NCBI RefSeq assembly: GCF_025997855.1
Contig: NZ_AP026561.1
Span: 372,001-436,000, forward strand
Direction of reading: 5' to 3'
Length of the DNA stretch: 64,000 bases
Source of the DNA: Deinococcus aetherius
GTDB lineage: Bacteria > Deinococcota > Deinococci > Deinococcales > Deinococcaceae
In this document: positions 16,874 to 26,233 of the stretch, one piece after another
Numbering within the stretch: position 1 is the first letter of the stretch
Layout: every line of letters starts with the position of its first letter
The notes under the pieces: model-generated
The model's input: the letters and a program-made list of their open reading frames with translations, nothing else
Told to the model about the DNA's origin: nothing
The model's database searches: none
Position numbers and translations under genes: made by a program

Positions 16874-17326
16874 CTAGGCCGCTACGCCAGCCAGGACCAG
16901 CAGCACGAACGCGGCAACGATGATCCCCACCCGGATGTAGTGCAAGCCGTCCCAGCGGCCAACCTGCTGCTGCCAGTCGACAGGGACGCCCTCCGAGGAC
17001 CAGCGAGCGACCCGGGCGTTGATCGGCACAAGCAGCACGATGGACATCACGACGCTCACCACCAGCAACGCCGCAGCCACGGCAACCGTCAGCGCTTGCG
17101 GACGACCCCATGCCTGGGCGGCCCAAATTGCCCCGAGGAGGACGGACCCGATATACCAGAACGGCATCACCCGGCCGAGCACCCGGGCTCCATCGCTTCG
17201 GGCCGCAACTCCAGCGTCGTTCGGGAGTCGGCCGAAGATTGGATTGACGAAAGCTGCCACCGAGAGTTCCACGCCGACCATCAACCCGACCAGCACAATG
17301 GTCACGACCACCAGCAATTCCTGCAT
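16874..17326 (-). CDS. DUF1772 (anthrone-oxygenase-like) small membrane protein
   Basis: 150 aa with four predicted membrane helices: LLVVVTIVLVGLMVGVELSV near the N-terminus, VMPFWYIGSVLLGAIWAAQA, ALTVAVAAALLVVSVVMSIV and a C-terminal VGIIVAAFVLLVLAGV. The spacing and the NPIFGRLP and WDGLHYIRV segments fit DUF1772, a family related to anthrone oxygenases. The ATG at 17326 has a GGAGG Shine-Dalgarno. It is divergent from the TetR gene, and the operator dyads between them suggest TetR represses it. The substrate is unknown. Confidence 0.83.
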   Translation of the reverse strand: MQELLVVVTIVLVGLMVGVELSVAAFVNPIFGRLPNDAGVAARSDGARVLGRVMPFWYIGSVLLGAIWAAQAWGRPQALTVAVAAALLVVSVVMSIVLLVPINARVARWSSEGVPVDWQQQVGRWDGLHYIRVGIIVAAFVLLVLAGVAA

Positions 17327-17351
17327 ACGTCCTCCCGTCCTCAAATCTTTA

Positions 17352-17418
17352 CTAGCGTCGCTAGATACTAGTGCAATGCTAGGTCTAGCATTGCCAACAT
17401 GTCAAGCGATGCTAGCCT
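17352..17418. promoter_or_regulatory. Divergent TetR operators and leaderless TetR promoter
   Basis: Two dyads lie between the DUF1772 and TetR genes: CTAGCG-T-CGCTAG (17352-17364) and a 10-bp-arm dyad GCAATGCTAG / CTAGCATTGC with a 2-bp centre (17373-17394). A third partial site, GATGCTAGC, overlaps the -10 TAGCCT (17413-17418), 6 nt before the TetR ATG. Such CTAG-core dyads between divergent genes are typical of TetR autoregulation. Confidence 0.65.
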
Positions 17419-17424
17419 CACGGC

Positions 17425-18006
17425 ATGACTGTACATCAACGCAAGGAACGCGAGCGCTCCGAACGCCACCGGTTGATCGTCTCAGTGGCTCGCCAACTCG
17501 CCGAGACCGAGGGCTGGGACGCCGTGACCGTACGGAGGCTCGCCGAACGCATCGAGTACAGCCAGCCGGTGCTCTACAGCCACTTCCGCGGCAAGGACGA
17601 GATCGTCGGGGCCGTCGCGCTCGACGGCTTCGCCGAGCTGACGGCGGCCATCCGCAGCGCCGTCACCACCGGGGCCGCCGGGCGTGCGGCGGTCGCCGCG
17701 CTGGCCAGGACCTACCTGGCCTTCGCCGAGCGTCATCCCGCTGTCTACGACGCCATGTTCAGTCTCAGCAGCGGACTCCCGTTCGCGGATGAGGCCACAC
17801 CCGCACCGCTGCGCGAGGCGTTCACGGCCCTGCTGGACACGCTGGGTGGAGTCGCCGGTGGGGTCGCCCCGGGACTGTTCACCGAGGTCTGTTGGGCGGC
17901 GCTGCATGGCCTGGTCACCCTCACCCGCGCCGGTCGGCTGCCCCCCGAGCAGACCTCAGAGCGGCTCGAGGTGCTCGTGAATTGGATGGTCGGGGAAGAA
18001 CGTTGA
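17425..18006 (+). CDS. TetR-family transcriptional regulator (WHG-domain type)
   Basis: 193 aa. The helix-turn-helix is at about 15-60 (VRRLAERIEYSQPVLYSHFR, then GKDEIVGAVALDGF). The C-terminal part has the WHG-type pattern, ending in CWAALHGLVTLTRAGRLPPE. It is divergent from the DUF1772 gene with dyads in between, so it is inferred to repress that gene and itself. It lies inside the IS701-bounded segment. A -10 hexamer 6 nt before the ATG suggests a leaderless message. Confidence 0.87.
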   Translation: MTVHQRKERERSERHRLIVSVARQLAETEGWDAVTVRRLAERIEYSQPVLYSHFRGKDEIVGAVALDGFAELTAAIRSAVTTGAAGRAAVAALARTYLAFAERHPAVYDAMFSLSSGLPFADEATPAPLREAFTALLDTLGGVAGGVAPGLFTEVCWAALHGLVTLTRAGRLPPEQTSERLEVLVNWMVGEER

Positions 18007-18195
18007 TGCGCCCAACAACACGGGCGGCGGTGTGGGCAGCAAGCGCGTTGTGCGGTGGAGCGTGGTGAGAAGGGGAAGCAGGACATCTCGGCCTCCCGTG
18101 ACCGGTGGTGTGGGACGGGCCTACGGTCCGTTTCAGCCAACAGACGAGGGGCGGCGCTCAGCCGCCCCTCGCCGTGGTGACTGATCCTGGCGAGT

Positions 18196-19434
<1,239 letters not shown>

Positions 19435-19554
19435 GCCCCAATAGAAGTGACAAAGTCCTGCTACTGGGCTGTCAGCTTCGGTCTGTCACTCCCGCCTCTC
19501 ATTTTCATCGATCCTCTGGCCGGTTGTGGCAAGTTGTTGAGGTAGGGTGACGCA

Positions 19555-20268
19555 GTGCTCAGCGGTCAGAAGCTCCCCGGTTACCGGTTCCCCCCTGCGG
19601 TTATCGGCTACGCCGTGTGGCTCTACCACCGGTTCACCCTCAGTTACCGGGACGTCGAGGAACTTCTGCTGGAACGAGGCATCGCCGTCACCCACGAGTC
19701 CATCCGCACTTGGTGCCTCAAATTCGCTGATCTCTTTGCTCAGGATCTCCGCCACCGGGAACCCCGTCGGGGTTCCCGGTGGCACCTTGACGAGATGTGC
19801 GTGGACGTGGGGGGTGTCAAACAGTGGCTGTGGCGGGCCGTGGACGAACACGGAGCCGTGCTGGAAGTTCTCCTTCAGGAACACCGCGACACCGAGGCCG
19901 CCAGATCGTTCTTCCAGCGACTGCTGGGGAAATACGACGTGCCGGAGATTATCCATACCGACAAGCTGTGGAGCTATGGGGCAGCCCTGCGTGAGCTTCC
20001 CGTGCTCCACTCGGTGGAGCACGTCCAAGTCGTGTCTACCGCTCGCTGTAACAATCTGATCGAACAGTCCCACCGCCCGACAAGACGGCAGGAACGTCAG
20101 CAGCAAGGTTTCCGGTCATGGCAGCGGGCGCAAGGTTTCCTCGACCTTCGTGCCCGCATCGCGAATCTTCACCACCCAGCTCGGTCCACCGTTCCCGCAC
20201 GTCATCGTCGGCACCATCAACAAGCCGCCTTCAAGACCTGGCAAGACACTGTGTGGCAGGCGGCCTGA
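19555..20268 (+). CDS. IS6-family transposase
   Basis: 237 aa from a GTG start. The DDE residues sit in RWHLDEMCVDVGGVKQWLWR (first Asp), IIHTDKLWSYGAALRE (second Asp) and NNLIEQSHRPTRRQERQQQG (Glu), matching the IS6/IS26 pattern. It is intact and potentially active. Its stop codon lies within a 10-bp-arm hairpin (20260-20280). Confidence 0.93.
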   Translation: MLSGQKLPGYRFPPAVIGYAVWLYHRFTLSYRDVEELLLERGIAVTHESIRTWCLKFADLFAQDLRHREPRRGSRWHLDEMCVDVGGVKQWLWRAVDEHGAVLEVLLQEHRDTEAARSFFQRLLGKYDVPEIIHTDKLWSYGAALRELPVLHSVEHVQVVSTARCNNLIEQSHRPTRRQERQQQGFRSWQRAQGFLDLRARIANLHHPARSTVPARHRRHHQQAAFKTWQDTVWQAA

Positions 20269-20280
20269 AGTTCAGGCCGC
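20260..20280 (+). terminator. Hairpin over the IS6 transposase stop codon
   Basis: GCGGCCTGAA / TTCAGGCCGC with a single central base; the TGA stop is inside the left arm. A hairpin of the same size at the same relative position, with compensating base changes, occurs in the degenerate IS6 copy at 50250-50270. No T-run follows, so it may act on the message or translation rather than as a classic terminator. Confidence 0.5.
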
Positions 20281-20443
20281 TTGCCTTCCCACACCCCCTC
20301 TGCTTTCTAGAAGCCAACAACTTGCCACAACCAGCGGAACAGGTTTTATTTTTCCTCCTCTGGCGGCCCGGCTGGGAACGACGAAAGACGCCGCCGGGTG
20401 GCAGCGTCCTTTCGAAAGGGACCTCGCAGGGCCGGGGCTTACG

Positions 20444-22042
20444 CTAGGCCCGCTGCGCTCCTGGCCTCCCGTTCTCGATCACGAAGCTCGCGTCGGTCGT
20501 CACGGTCGAATTCGGCGAGGTGATGCCCGATACGGCCCGGAAATCGGTGCGCCAGGTCTCCCGCGTCAGCTCGCACACGGCGTAGCCCCGCGCGGCCCCG
20601 TTGAAGTAGCGGGTGTGGGGGTTGTCGGCGAGCGCGGCGGTCGTGCCGGGGATGGCCGCCGCCGGAAAGTCCGCGCTGATGGAGGTGGTGATCAGTTCGG
20701 TCGCCAGCACCTCCGAGTCCGGGCGGGCGAAGTCGGCCCTGAGGTCGTGGACCCACGCCGAGTGGATGTCGCCCGCCAGCACGACTGGGTTGCTGGGCCG
20801 CCGCGCCTGGAGGTAGCCCAGGATGCGGTTCCTGGCCGCCGGGTACCCGTCCCACTGGTCCATGTTCAGCACCTGCGCCGGACCCGCCGCCCAGTCGTAG
20901 GGCGCGAACATCACCTGCTGCCCGACGATGTTCCACCGCGCCTGCGACGCGCCCAGCCCGTCGAGCAGCCACCGTTCCTGGGCGGGGCCGGTCAGGGTCG
21001 CATTCGGGTCGGCCACGGCCGCGCAGGGGGGTTTGAAGCCGTCCCCGCACGGCTGGTCGGTGCGGTACTGCCGGGTGTCGAGCATGCTGAACTGTGCCAG
21101 CCGTCCCCAGGTCAGGCGGCGGTAGAGTTGCAGGTCGGGCCCTTTCGGCAGAGACGACGCGCGCAGGGGCATATTCTCGTAGTACGCCTGGTATGCGGCG
21201 GCCCGGCGGGCGAGAAAGGCCTCGCGGGTCACGGGCGCCTCGCCGGAGGCGCGCTCCTCGGGTACGTCTGCGGCGTAGTTGTTCTCGACCTCGTGGTCGT
21301 CCCACACCACGATCCAGGGGGCGGCGGCGTGCGCGGCCTGAAGCTGCGTGTCGCCCTTGTACAGGGCGTAGCGGCGGCGGTAGTCGTCGAGCGTCACGAT
21401 CTCGGGGCCGTTGTGCTGGCGCACGCCCCGGGGGTTGGGGCCGTACTCGTAGATGTAGTCGCCGAGGTGCAGCACGAGGTCGACATCCTCGCGCCCGAGG
21501 TGCCCGTAGGCGTTGAAGTACCCGTTCTGGTAGTCCGAGCACGACACGAAGGCGAAGCGCAGGCGCTCCGGGTCGGCGTTCATGGCAGGCATCGTGCGGG
21601 TGCGGCCCACCGGGCTGACCTCACCGCCCGCGAGAAAGCGGTAGAAGTACGCGCGGCCCGGCTCCAGCCCGTAGACCTCGGCGTGGACCGCGTACCCCTG
21701 CTCGGGTGTGGCGGGCACGGTGCCCCGGCGCACCACCCGCGTGAACGCCTCGTCGTGCGCCACCTCCCAGGCCACGAGCACGGCGGAGACGGGCAGCCCC
21801 GCGCCGGTCGGCCCCAGCGGGTCGGTCGAGAGCCGGGTCCACAGCACCACGGAGTCGGGCCAGGGGTCGCCCGAGGCCACGCCCAGGGCGAAGGGGTTGG
21901 CGGGAAAGCGGACCGTCTCCAGCACCCGGGCGCAGCCCGACAGGCTGGCGAGCCCCACCCCCGTGACGACCGAGGCGGCCTGCAAGAGGGCGCGGCGGGT
22001 GAGCCTGGCGTCTGAAGAGCGGCTGTGCGCGCGGTCGTTCAT
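20444..22042 (-). CDS. phoD: PhoD-family alkaline phosphatase/phosphodiesterase
   Basis: 532 aa. A twin-arginine signal (RLTRRALLQAASVVTGVGLA) and a lipobox-like LSGC37 indicate Tat export with possible lipid anchoring. PhoD motifs are present: FALGVASGDPWPDSVVLWTR, AFVSCSDYQNGYFNAYGHL, LHLGDYIYEYGPNP, WIVVWDDHEVENNYA and VVLAGDIHSAWVHDL. These supply the metal ligands of the Ca/Fe-dependent enzyme. PhoD hydrolyses phosphate mono- and diesters such as teichoic acids or phospholipids outside the cytoplasm. It lies 45 nt downstream of a GDPD lipoprotein gene, so both probably form a phosphate-scavenging operon. The start follows a GGGAGGA Shine-Dalgarno-like stretch. Confidence 0.93.
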   Translation of the reverse strand: MNDRAHSRSSDARLTRRALLQAASVVTGVGLASLSGCARVLETVRFPANPFALGVASGDPWPDSVVLWTRLSTDPLGPTGAGLPVSAVLVAWEVAHDEAFTRVVRRGTVPATPEQGYAVHAEVYGLEPGRAYFYRFLAGGEVSPVGRTRTMPAMNADPERLRFAFVSCSDYQNGYFNAYGHLGREDVDLVLHLGDYIYEYGPNPRGVRQHNGPEIVTLDDYRRRYALYKGDTQLQAAHAAAPWIVVWDDHEVENNYAADVPEERASGEAPVTREAFLARRAAAYQAYYENMPLRASSLPKGPDLQLYRRLTWGRLAQFSMLDTRQYRTDQPCGDGFKPPCAAVADPNATLTGPAQERWLLDGLGASQARWNIVGQQVMFAPYDWAAGPAQVLNMDQWDGYPAARNRILGYLQARRPSNPVVLAGDIHSAWVHDLRADFARPDSEVLATELITTSISADFPAAAIPGTTAALADNPHTRYFNGAARGYAVCELTRETWRTDFRAVSGITSPNSTVTTDASFVIENGRPGAQRA

Positions 22043-22087
22043 GGTGTCCTCCCGGGAAGATGGCGGGCCTGGCGGGCGGGGAGACGA

Positions 22088-23218
22088 TCAGCTCTGGCAG
22101 CTCACCCGGCTGTTGGCGGGGTCCTCCTTGATCAGGCGACACAGGGCCGCCGGGTCGAGGTGGCGCGGTGTGGGCAACGCGAAGCCCCGCTCGGCCAGCG
22201 TCCGGCGCAACTGGTCGAGATAGTCGGTGATGATGCCGTCCACGCCCGCGTCGATGAGGGCGTCGTAGGTCCCGCGGTCGTCCACCGTCCAGGGCACGAC
22301 CCTCATCCCAGCGGCGTGGGCGTCCCGAACGAGTTCAGGGGTGGTGAAGGGCACATAGCCCGGCGCGCCGAAGCGCCCGTTCTGGGGATCGCCGTGCACC
22401 GGCGAGAGGACGTTCGTGCCGAAGGACCGCGCCGCCGCCACGTACTTGGCCTGGAGGGTCTGCCCCGGGAAGTCGTCGATGTCGAGGCCACCCAGCCAGG
22501 GGGACTTGCCCTCCTGCCCCGCTTGCAGGAACTGTTGCCCGTTCGTGAGGGCGACGATGGGTAGATCCGGCTCCAGTTGCCGCACCAGCATCAAGGCGCC
22601 CCAGTCGAAGCTCTGGACCGTCACCTGCCGTCCGATCCCCGCATCCCGGATCTCCCGCAACACCGTCCGCACGAAGGTCTCGCGCGGCGCGGTCTCACTG
22701 GGAGCGCCCGCCTCCACCTTCGTCTCGATGTTCAGGATCACGTCGTCCGCCCGGTAGGCGCGCACCAGCCGGAACACGTCGCGCAACTCCGGCATGGTGA
22801 TGCCCGGAACGAGCCGCTGGAACGGGAAGTCGGCGAGGCGTTGGGAGCCGCAGTCAAGGGTCTTGACCTGGGCGAGGGTCAGGTTCGTGATGAACTTGCC
22901 GACGTAAGGAAAGTCAGGGTCGCCAGGCGTGGCAGGCGACGTATCCCGGCACTTCGCCCCGGAGACTTTGCGGTCGTGCGTCACGACGACCTTGCCGTCC
23001 CGGGTCACCTGGGTGTCGAGTTCCAGGGTCGTCACCCCGAGTTCCAGGGCATTCCCAAAGGACGCGAGGGTGCTCTCGGAGACCAGCCCGAGCCCGCCCC
23101 GGTGGGCCTGAAGGTCGAAGGCGCGGGCGGCTGGACCGGTGGGCGCCGCGCCCGGGGTCCCGCACGAGGCGAGCGTAATGAGACCTCCAAGCAGCAGGCC
23201 GGCGCTCCGAATGTTCAT
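22088..23218 (-). CDS. glpQ: Glycerophosphodiester phosphodiesterase lipoprotein
   Basis: 376 aa with lipoprotein signal MNIRSAGLLLGGLITLASCG (lipid-accepting Cys19). The GDPD TIM barrel shows DLQAHRGGLGLVSESTLASF (catalytic His/Arg), ELGVTTLELDTQVTRDGKVV (Glu/Asp metal ligands), VTHDRK (second catalytic His), the Glu/Lys of LNIETKVE and GVDGIITDYLDQLRRTLAER. It releases glycerol-3-phosphate from deacylated phospholipids or teichoic acids at the cell surface. First gene of a likely two-gene operon with phoD. The -10 TACGCT (23225-23230) ends 6 nt before the ATG, suggesting leaderless transcription. Confidence 0.92.
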   Translation of the reverse strand: MNIRSAGLLLGGLITLASCGTPGAAPTGPAARAFDLQAHRGGLGLVSESTLASFGNALELGVTTLELDTQVTRDGKVVVTHDRKVSGAKCRDTSPATPGDPDFPYVGKFITNLTLAQVKTLDCGSQRLADFPFQRLVPGITMPELRDVFRLVRAYRADDVILNIETKVEAGAPSETAPRETFVRTVLREIRDAGIGRQVTVQSFDWGALMLVRQLEPDLPIVALTNGQQFLQAGQEGKSPWLGGLDIDDFPGQTLQAKYVAAARSFGTNVLSPVHGDPQNGRFGAPGYVPFTTPELVRDAHAAGMRVVPWTVDDRGTYDALIDAGVDGIITDYLDQLRRTLAERGFALPTPRHLDPAALCRLIKEDPANSRVSCQS

Positions 23219-23224
23219 GGCGCG

Positions 23225-23230
23225 AGCGTA
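23225..23230 (-). promoter_or_regulatory. Leaderless -10 element of the GDPD-phoD operon
   Basis: TACGCT on the minus strand, 6 nt before the ATG at 23218, with no Shine-Dalgarno in the gap. No convincing -35 or Pho box was seen. Confidence 0.4.
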
Positions 23231-23319
23231 GGGGGCGAACGTCAGGAGACCGTGATTCGGCCGGGCCCCCAGGCAGGCGAACCGACCTCGGCGGCTGCGC
23301 CCGCCTGAAAAGGCCTAAC

Positions 23320-23480
23320 CTGGCGAGGGTGTCAGCAGCGGCAAGGTCAGGTTCAGGCAGCGTCGAGCGGCAGGTGCCTGCTCAGGCTGAGGGTGAAGGT
23401 GCCGTAGGGGTAGACGTGCCGTAGGGTAGACGTACTGCCACTTCAACGCCGATGAGGCCCGCATGTCCGTCGCAGCGGCC
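23320..23480 (-). pseudogene. Gene remnant broken by a near-tandem duplication
   Basis: On the minus strand a frame reading ALKWQYVYP runs into two near-identical copies of a 16/17-base unit (23418-23433 and 23401-23417). In a shifted frame it continues GTFTLSLSRHLPLDAA and then stops. The tail is protein-like, so this looks like the 3' end of a lost gene disrupted by slippage. The family is not recognised. The remainder of 23219-23522 shows nothing else. Confidence 0.3.
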
Positions 23481-23522
23481 CGGTGAGCGCGGACCAGATC
23501 GGGTTGTCGAGCGGGTGCAGGG

Positions 23523-24602
23523 TCAGTCTCCGGCCAGCGCGGACCCTGGAGCAAGGGCGTGCCCCCGCTGCCACTCGGCCGAGTCGGCGCTGAGACTCGC
23601 CCGGCCCGCCTCCGAGAAATCGCCCGGTGCGAGGTGCGGGGCCGTCCGAGGAGCGGGGCGCAACATCCAGGCGGTCAACTGGGCCATCAACCTGAGTCCT
23701 GTCCCAAGTCGGCGCGCAGCTTCCAGGTTGGATGCCACGTAGCGCCGGGCGATGGTCTCAAAGTCCTCCGGCTCCCGGCCCGTCAGGGTGCGCACCACGT
23801 CGGTCGGGGCGTTCACAGCGAAGGCGCCCCGCTGGTAGTCGCGGACGTACTGGGTGTACTGCGCGGTGGCGAACTCGGAGAGGCCCATTCCACGCAGCAC
23901 CTTGGTGAAGACGCCGATGGGCGCGTCCACGTACCGTACCCGGTGGCCGAGCACCCGGCCCAGCGCGGAGGCGAGGTCGTGTGGCGAGAGCAGCGTCGGC
24001 CCGGTCGGGCGGTACGTCCGGCCCGCGTGTCCTTCGGGGCGCATCAGAATCTCGGCGGCGACCCGCGCCAGATCCTCGTTCGACGGGGGCGCGTTCCGGC
24101 CCGAGCCGTAGGGCAGCATCAGTAGTCCGAACTGCGCCGCGAAGGCGAGCCCCGCGAGGTCGTTGTCAGCGAAGAAGCCGGGGTTGAGGGTCGTGACGCT
24201 CTTGCCCGGCAACAGGGTGAAGAGGCGGTCGGCCAACCACGTCTCGCGGGTGTGGAGCGACGGGTGGCTGGGGTGAGCGAGCCACTGGCTCATCACGACC
24301 ACCGACTCCAGCCCGTGCTCGGCAGCCACGGTGGCGAACACGACCGCCGCACGCAGGGCGCCTTCCTCCAGCGGCGTACAGAAATACGCGCGCTGAGCGC
24401 CCGTCATGGCGCGGCGCATGTCACTGGGGTCGGTGATGGAGCCGACTACAATCGTCGCCCCCTGAGTCTTCAGGCGTTCGCTGCGCGCGTCTTCCCGGCG
24501 CACGAAGGCGGTCACGGGAAAGCCCTCGCCCAAGAGGTGCAGGGCGAGGGGCAGGCCCGTCTTGCCAGCGGCGGTCAGGACGAGAATCCGGGGCTTGTTC
24601 AT
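23523..24602 (-). CDS. NmrA-like NAD(P)-binding protein
   Basis: 359 aa from the ATG at 24602 (Shine-Dalgarno AAAGGAA). An atypical short-chain reductase Rossmann fold: RILVLTAAGKTGLPLALHLL at the N-terminus, TAFVRREDARSERLKTQGAT, then VVGSITDPSDMRRAMTGAQR and LNPGFFADNDLAGLAFAAQF. NmrA/HSCARG proteins bind NADP and act as redox sensors or quinone-type reductases; the substrate is unknown. About 60 extra residues at the C-terminus exceed the usual ~290-300 aa. It is 35 nt downstream of the carbonic-anhydrase gene, probably in one operon with it and perhaps the MerR gene. Confidence 0.85.
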   Translation of the reverse strand: MNKPRILVLTAAGKTGLPLALHLLGEGFPVTAFVRREDARSERLKTQGATIVVGSITDPSDMRRAMTGAQRAYFCTPLEEGALRAAVVFATVAAEHGLESVVVMSQWLAHPSHPSLHTRETWLADRLFTLLPGKSVTTLNPGFFADNDLAGLAFAAQFGLLMLPYGSGRNAPPSNEDLARVAAEILMRPEGHAGRTYRPTGPTLLSPHDLASALGRVLGHRVRYVDAPIGVFTKVLRGMGLSEFATAQYTQYVRDYQRGAFAVNAPTDVVRTLTGREPEDFETIARRYVASNLEAARRLGTGLRLMAQLTAWMLRPAPRTAPHLAPGDFSEAGRASLSADSAEWQRGHALAPGSALAGD

Positions 24603-24637
24603 GATGGCCGTTCCTTTCGCAGTGTGGGCGGAATGAC

Positions 24638-25171
24638 TCACGGGGCGCTGGGTTCGGGCGGCACGACGACCTCGACCCGGCCGGTGTGCACGTCGTACAC
24701 CAGACCGGAGACCACCCAGTCACGCGGCAGGCGGGGGTTGGAGCGGAGCAGGGCCACGTCCACGGCGACCGCCGCCCTGGGGTCGCTTACCGACTTGGAG
24801 GGAAGGGCCGCCGCCTCGACGCCGAAGTACCCCGCGAGCTGTTCGGGCTGGCTTTCGAGCGAGGTGATGCCGCAGTCGGTGTGGTGCAGGACGATGAGGT
24901 CGAAGCCTCCCCCGGGCCGCGCACCATGCGCGCGGGCGACCTCTTGCAGCATCGCCATCTCCCGCACCGCCCCAGGCGTGACGCGACCACCGACATTGCG
25001 AAGAACGGCGGCTTCACCGGGGTTCAGCCCCAGCACGAACACGGGATCGACGCGCGGATCGACACAGCCGATGATCATCGTCCTCAGGCTCGGCATGATG
25101 GAGAGGCCGGGGCCTTGCGGCTGGGCATCCGCCTCCTGGTGTCGAGCGGTGAGCGTTTCTACGGCACTCAT
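24638..25171 (-). CDS. Beta-class carbonic anhydrase
   Basis: 177 aa. Zinc ligands are inferred as Cys36 (IIGCVDPRVDP), His97 and Cys100 (VLHHTDCGI), with the Asp38/Arg40 dyad preserved; NPGEAAVLRNVGGRVTPG is also characteristic. The enzyme interconverts CO2 and bicarbonate in the cytoplasm. The ATG at 25171 has an AGGAG Shine-Dalgarno. It lies between the MerR gene (92 nt upstream) and the NmrA gene (35 nt downstream), all on the minus strand. The protein is shorter than plant-type beta-CAs but normal for this bacterial subgroup. Confidence 0.9.
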   Translation of the reverse strand: MSAVETLTARHQEADAQPQGPGLSIMPSLRTMIIGCVDPRVDPVFVLGLNPGEAAVLRNVGGRVTPGAVREMAMLQEVARAHGARPGGGFDLIVLHHTDCGITSLESQPEQLAGYFGVEAAALPSKSVSDPRAAVAVDVALLRSNPRLPRDWVVSGLVYDVHTGRVEVVVPPEPSAP

Positions 25172-25263
25172 GGGGCTCCTCCTGTGCGAGAGCCTCGCTG
25201 CCGAGGCTCACGTGATCGTTGGCCGATCACCCCCGCAGCGTGAGGCTTGCCGTGACGTGAAGG

Positions 25264-26109
25264 TCAAGCGCCTGGCTGGGAACGGGCTACAGGCAGTTGC
25301 AGTTCGACGACTGCCTCGCTCTGCGGGCCTTCCAGCGGGAGTTGCATGAGGACCTGTCGTCCGGGGCCGAGCACCTGCCAGCCGTGCGCCTCAAGCCATC
25401 CAGCGAGCAGACCGTAACTGCGGTGTGTATCGCTCGTCGGCCCGACGTGCACGAGGGTCGCGGCCAGGTCGAGCCTGGGCAGGTCGCGCACGTTCAGCAC
25501 GCGCTCCTCGGGCAGCCGGACCTCTGGCCGGACACTCCCAACGAGCGGGTACCCGATCTCAAAGTCGAGCGCGCCGGGCTCGAAGGCGGGCGCGTGAATC
25601 ACGAGCGTGACGGGCCCGAGGTTCGACGCTCCCAGGGTCCTCGGCACCACGGAATGCAGGTGCTCGACCAGCGTGCGCACGGCACCGACATCGGGCAACA
25701 CCTCGCGCAGGGACAGGAAGGGCTGGGCGGGCACCGACTTCATCACGACGTCCGGCGCTTGGGGGCGGCCTTCGTCCTCGATCTGCCGCAACCTCGACTC
25801 GACGATCCGCAGCCGTTCGGCTTCCGCCTGCACGGCCTGTTCGATCTGGGCCTTACGTAGGGTCAGCATCCCACGCAATTCACCCACCGAAAGTTCCTCG
25901 TCGAGGAGGCGCGCGATCTGCTCCAAGGTAAAGCCCAGCTCCCGGGCGGCGAGGATGCGATTGAGGCGCGGCAGTTGCGCGGCGCTGTAGAAGCGGTACC
26001 CGGACTGTGGGTCGGTGAACTCCGGGCTGAACAGACTGATCTCGTCGTAGTAACGCAAAAGGCGCCCGGAGACCTGGGCGATGATGGAGAACTCACCAAT
26101 CTTGTACAT
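25264..26109 (-). CDS. MerR-family regulator with GyrI-like effector domain
   Basis: 281 aa. The N-terminal MerR helix-turn-helix (MYKIGEFSIIAQVSGRLLRY, then YDEISLFSPEFTDPQSGYRF) is followed by a coiled-coil dimer helix (about 75-115). A C-terminal GyrI-like/BmrR-type small-molecule-binding domain ends the protein (SVPAQPFLSLREVLPDVGAV and VHVGPTSDTHRSYGLLAGWL). Such regulators activate genes in response to hydrophobic or cationic compounds. The ATG follows a GGAGGGTCAGGT Shine-Dalgarno. It probably controls the downstream carbonic-anhydrase and NmrA genes. Confidence 0.88.
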   Translation of the reverse strand: MYKIGEFSIIAQVSGRLLRYYDEISLFSPEFTDPQSGYRFYSAAQLPRLNRILAARELGFTLEQIARLLDEELSVGELRGMLTLRKAQIEQAVQAEAERLRIVESRLRQIEDEGRPQAPDVVMKSVPAQPFLSLREVLPDVGAVRTLVEHLHSVVPRTLGASNLGPVTLVIHAPAFEPGALDFEIGYPLVGSVRPEVRLPEERVLNVRDLPRLDLAATLVHVGPTSDTHRSYGLLAGWLEAHGWQVLGPGRQVLMQLPLEGPQSEAVVELQLPVARSQPGA

Positions 26110-26233
26110 ACCTGACCCTCCCGCCGCCGGAGTGTACGGATTGACGTGGCGGGAAGGTCAAGCGGCGGAGGCTCGGCGGGCGCAGGTGCTATGACGTGGA
26201 GAACCATTCACTTTGCCGCTGGTGACACGCCCG

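Larger units (their letters stand above)
19522..20332 (+). mobile_element. IS6-family insertion sequence
   Basis: Perfect 18-bp inverted repeats, GGTTGTGGCAAGTTGTTG at 19522-19539 and its complement at 20315-20332, enclose one transposase gene. The 8-bp flanks (CTCTGGCC and AGCGGAAC) do not match, so the expected IS6 target duplication is absent, as after cointegration or deletion. The left end is 61 bp from the IS701 right end. Confidence 0.85.

Noticed and set aside
18140..18160. Complete IS701 copy with its own left inverted repeat at this point
   Set aside because: No match to CAGGACTTTGTCACTTC was found upstream of the hairpin, so a self-contained copy cannot be claimed.
19514..20340. 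IS6 8-bp target-site duplication
   Set aside because: The flanks CTCTGGCC and AGCGGAAC differ.
20150..22015. Long plus-strand frame opposite phoD
   Set aside because: It begins inside the IS6 transposase gene and runs antisense to a gene with full PhoD motifs.
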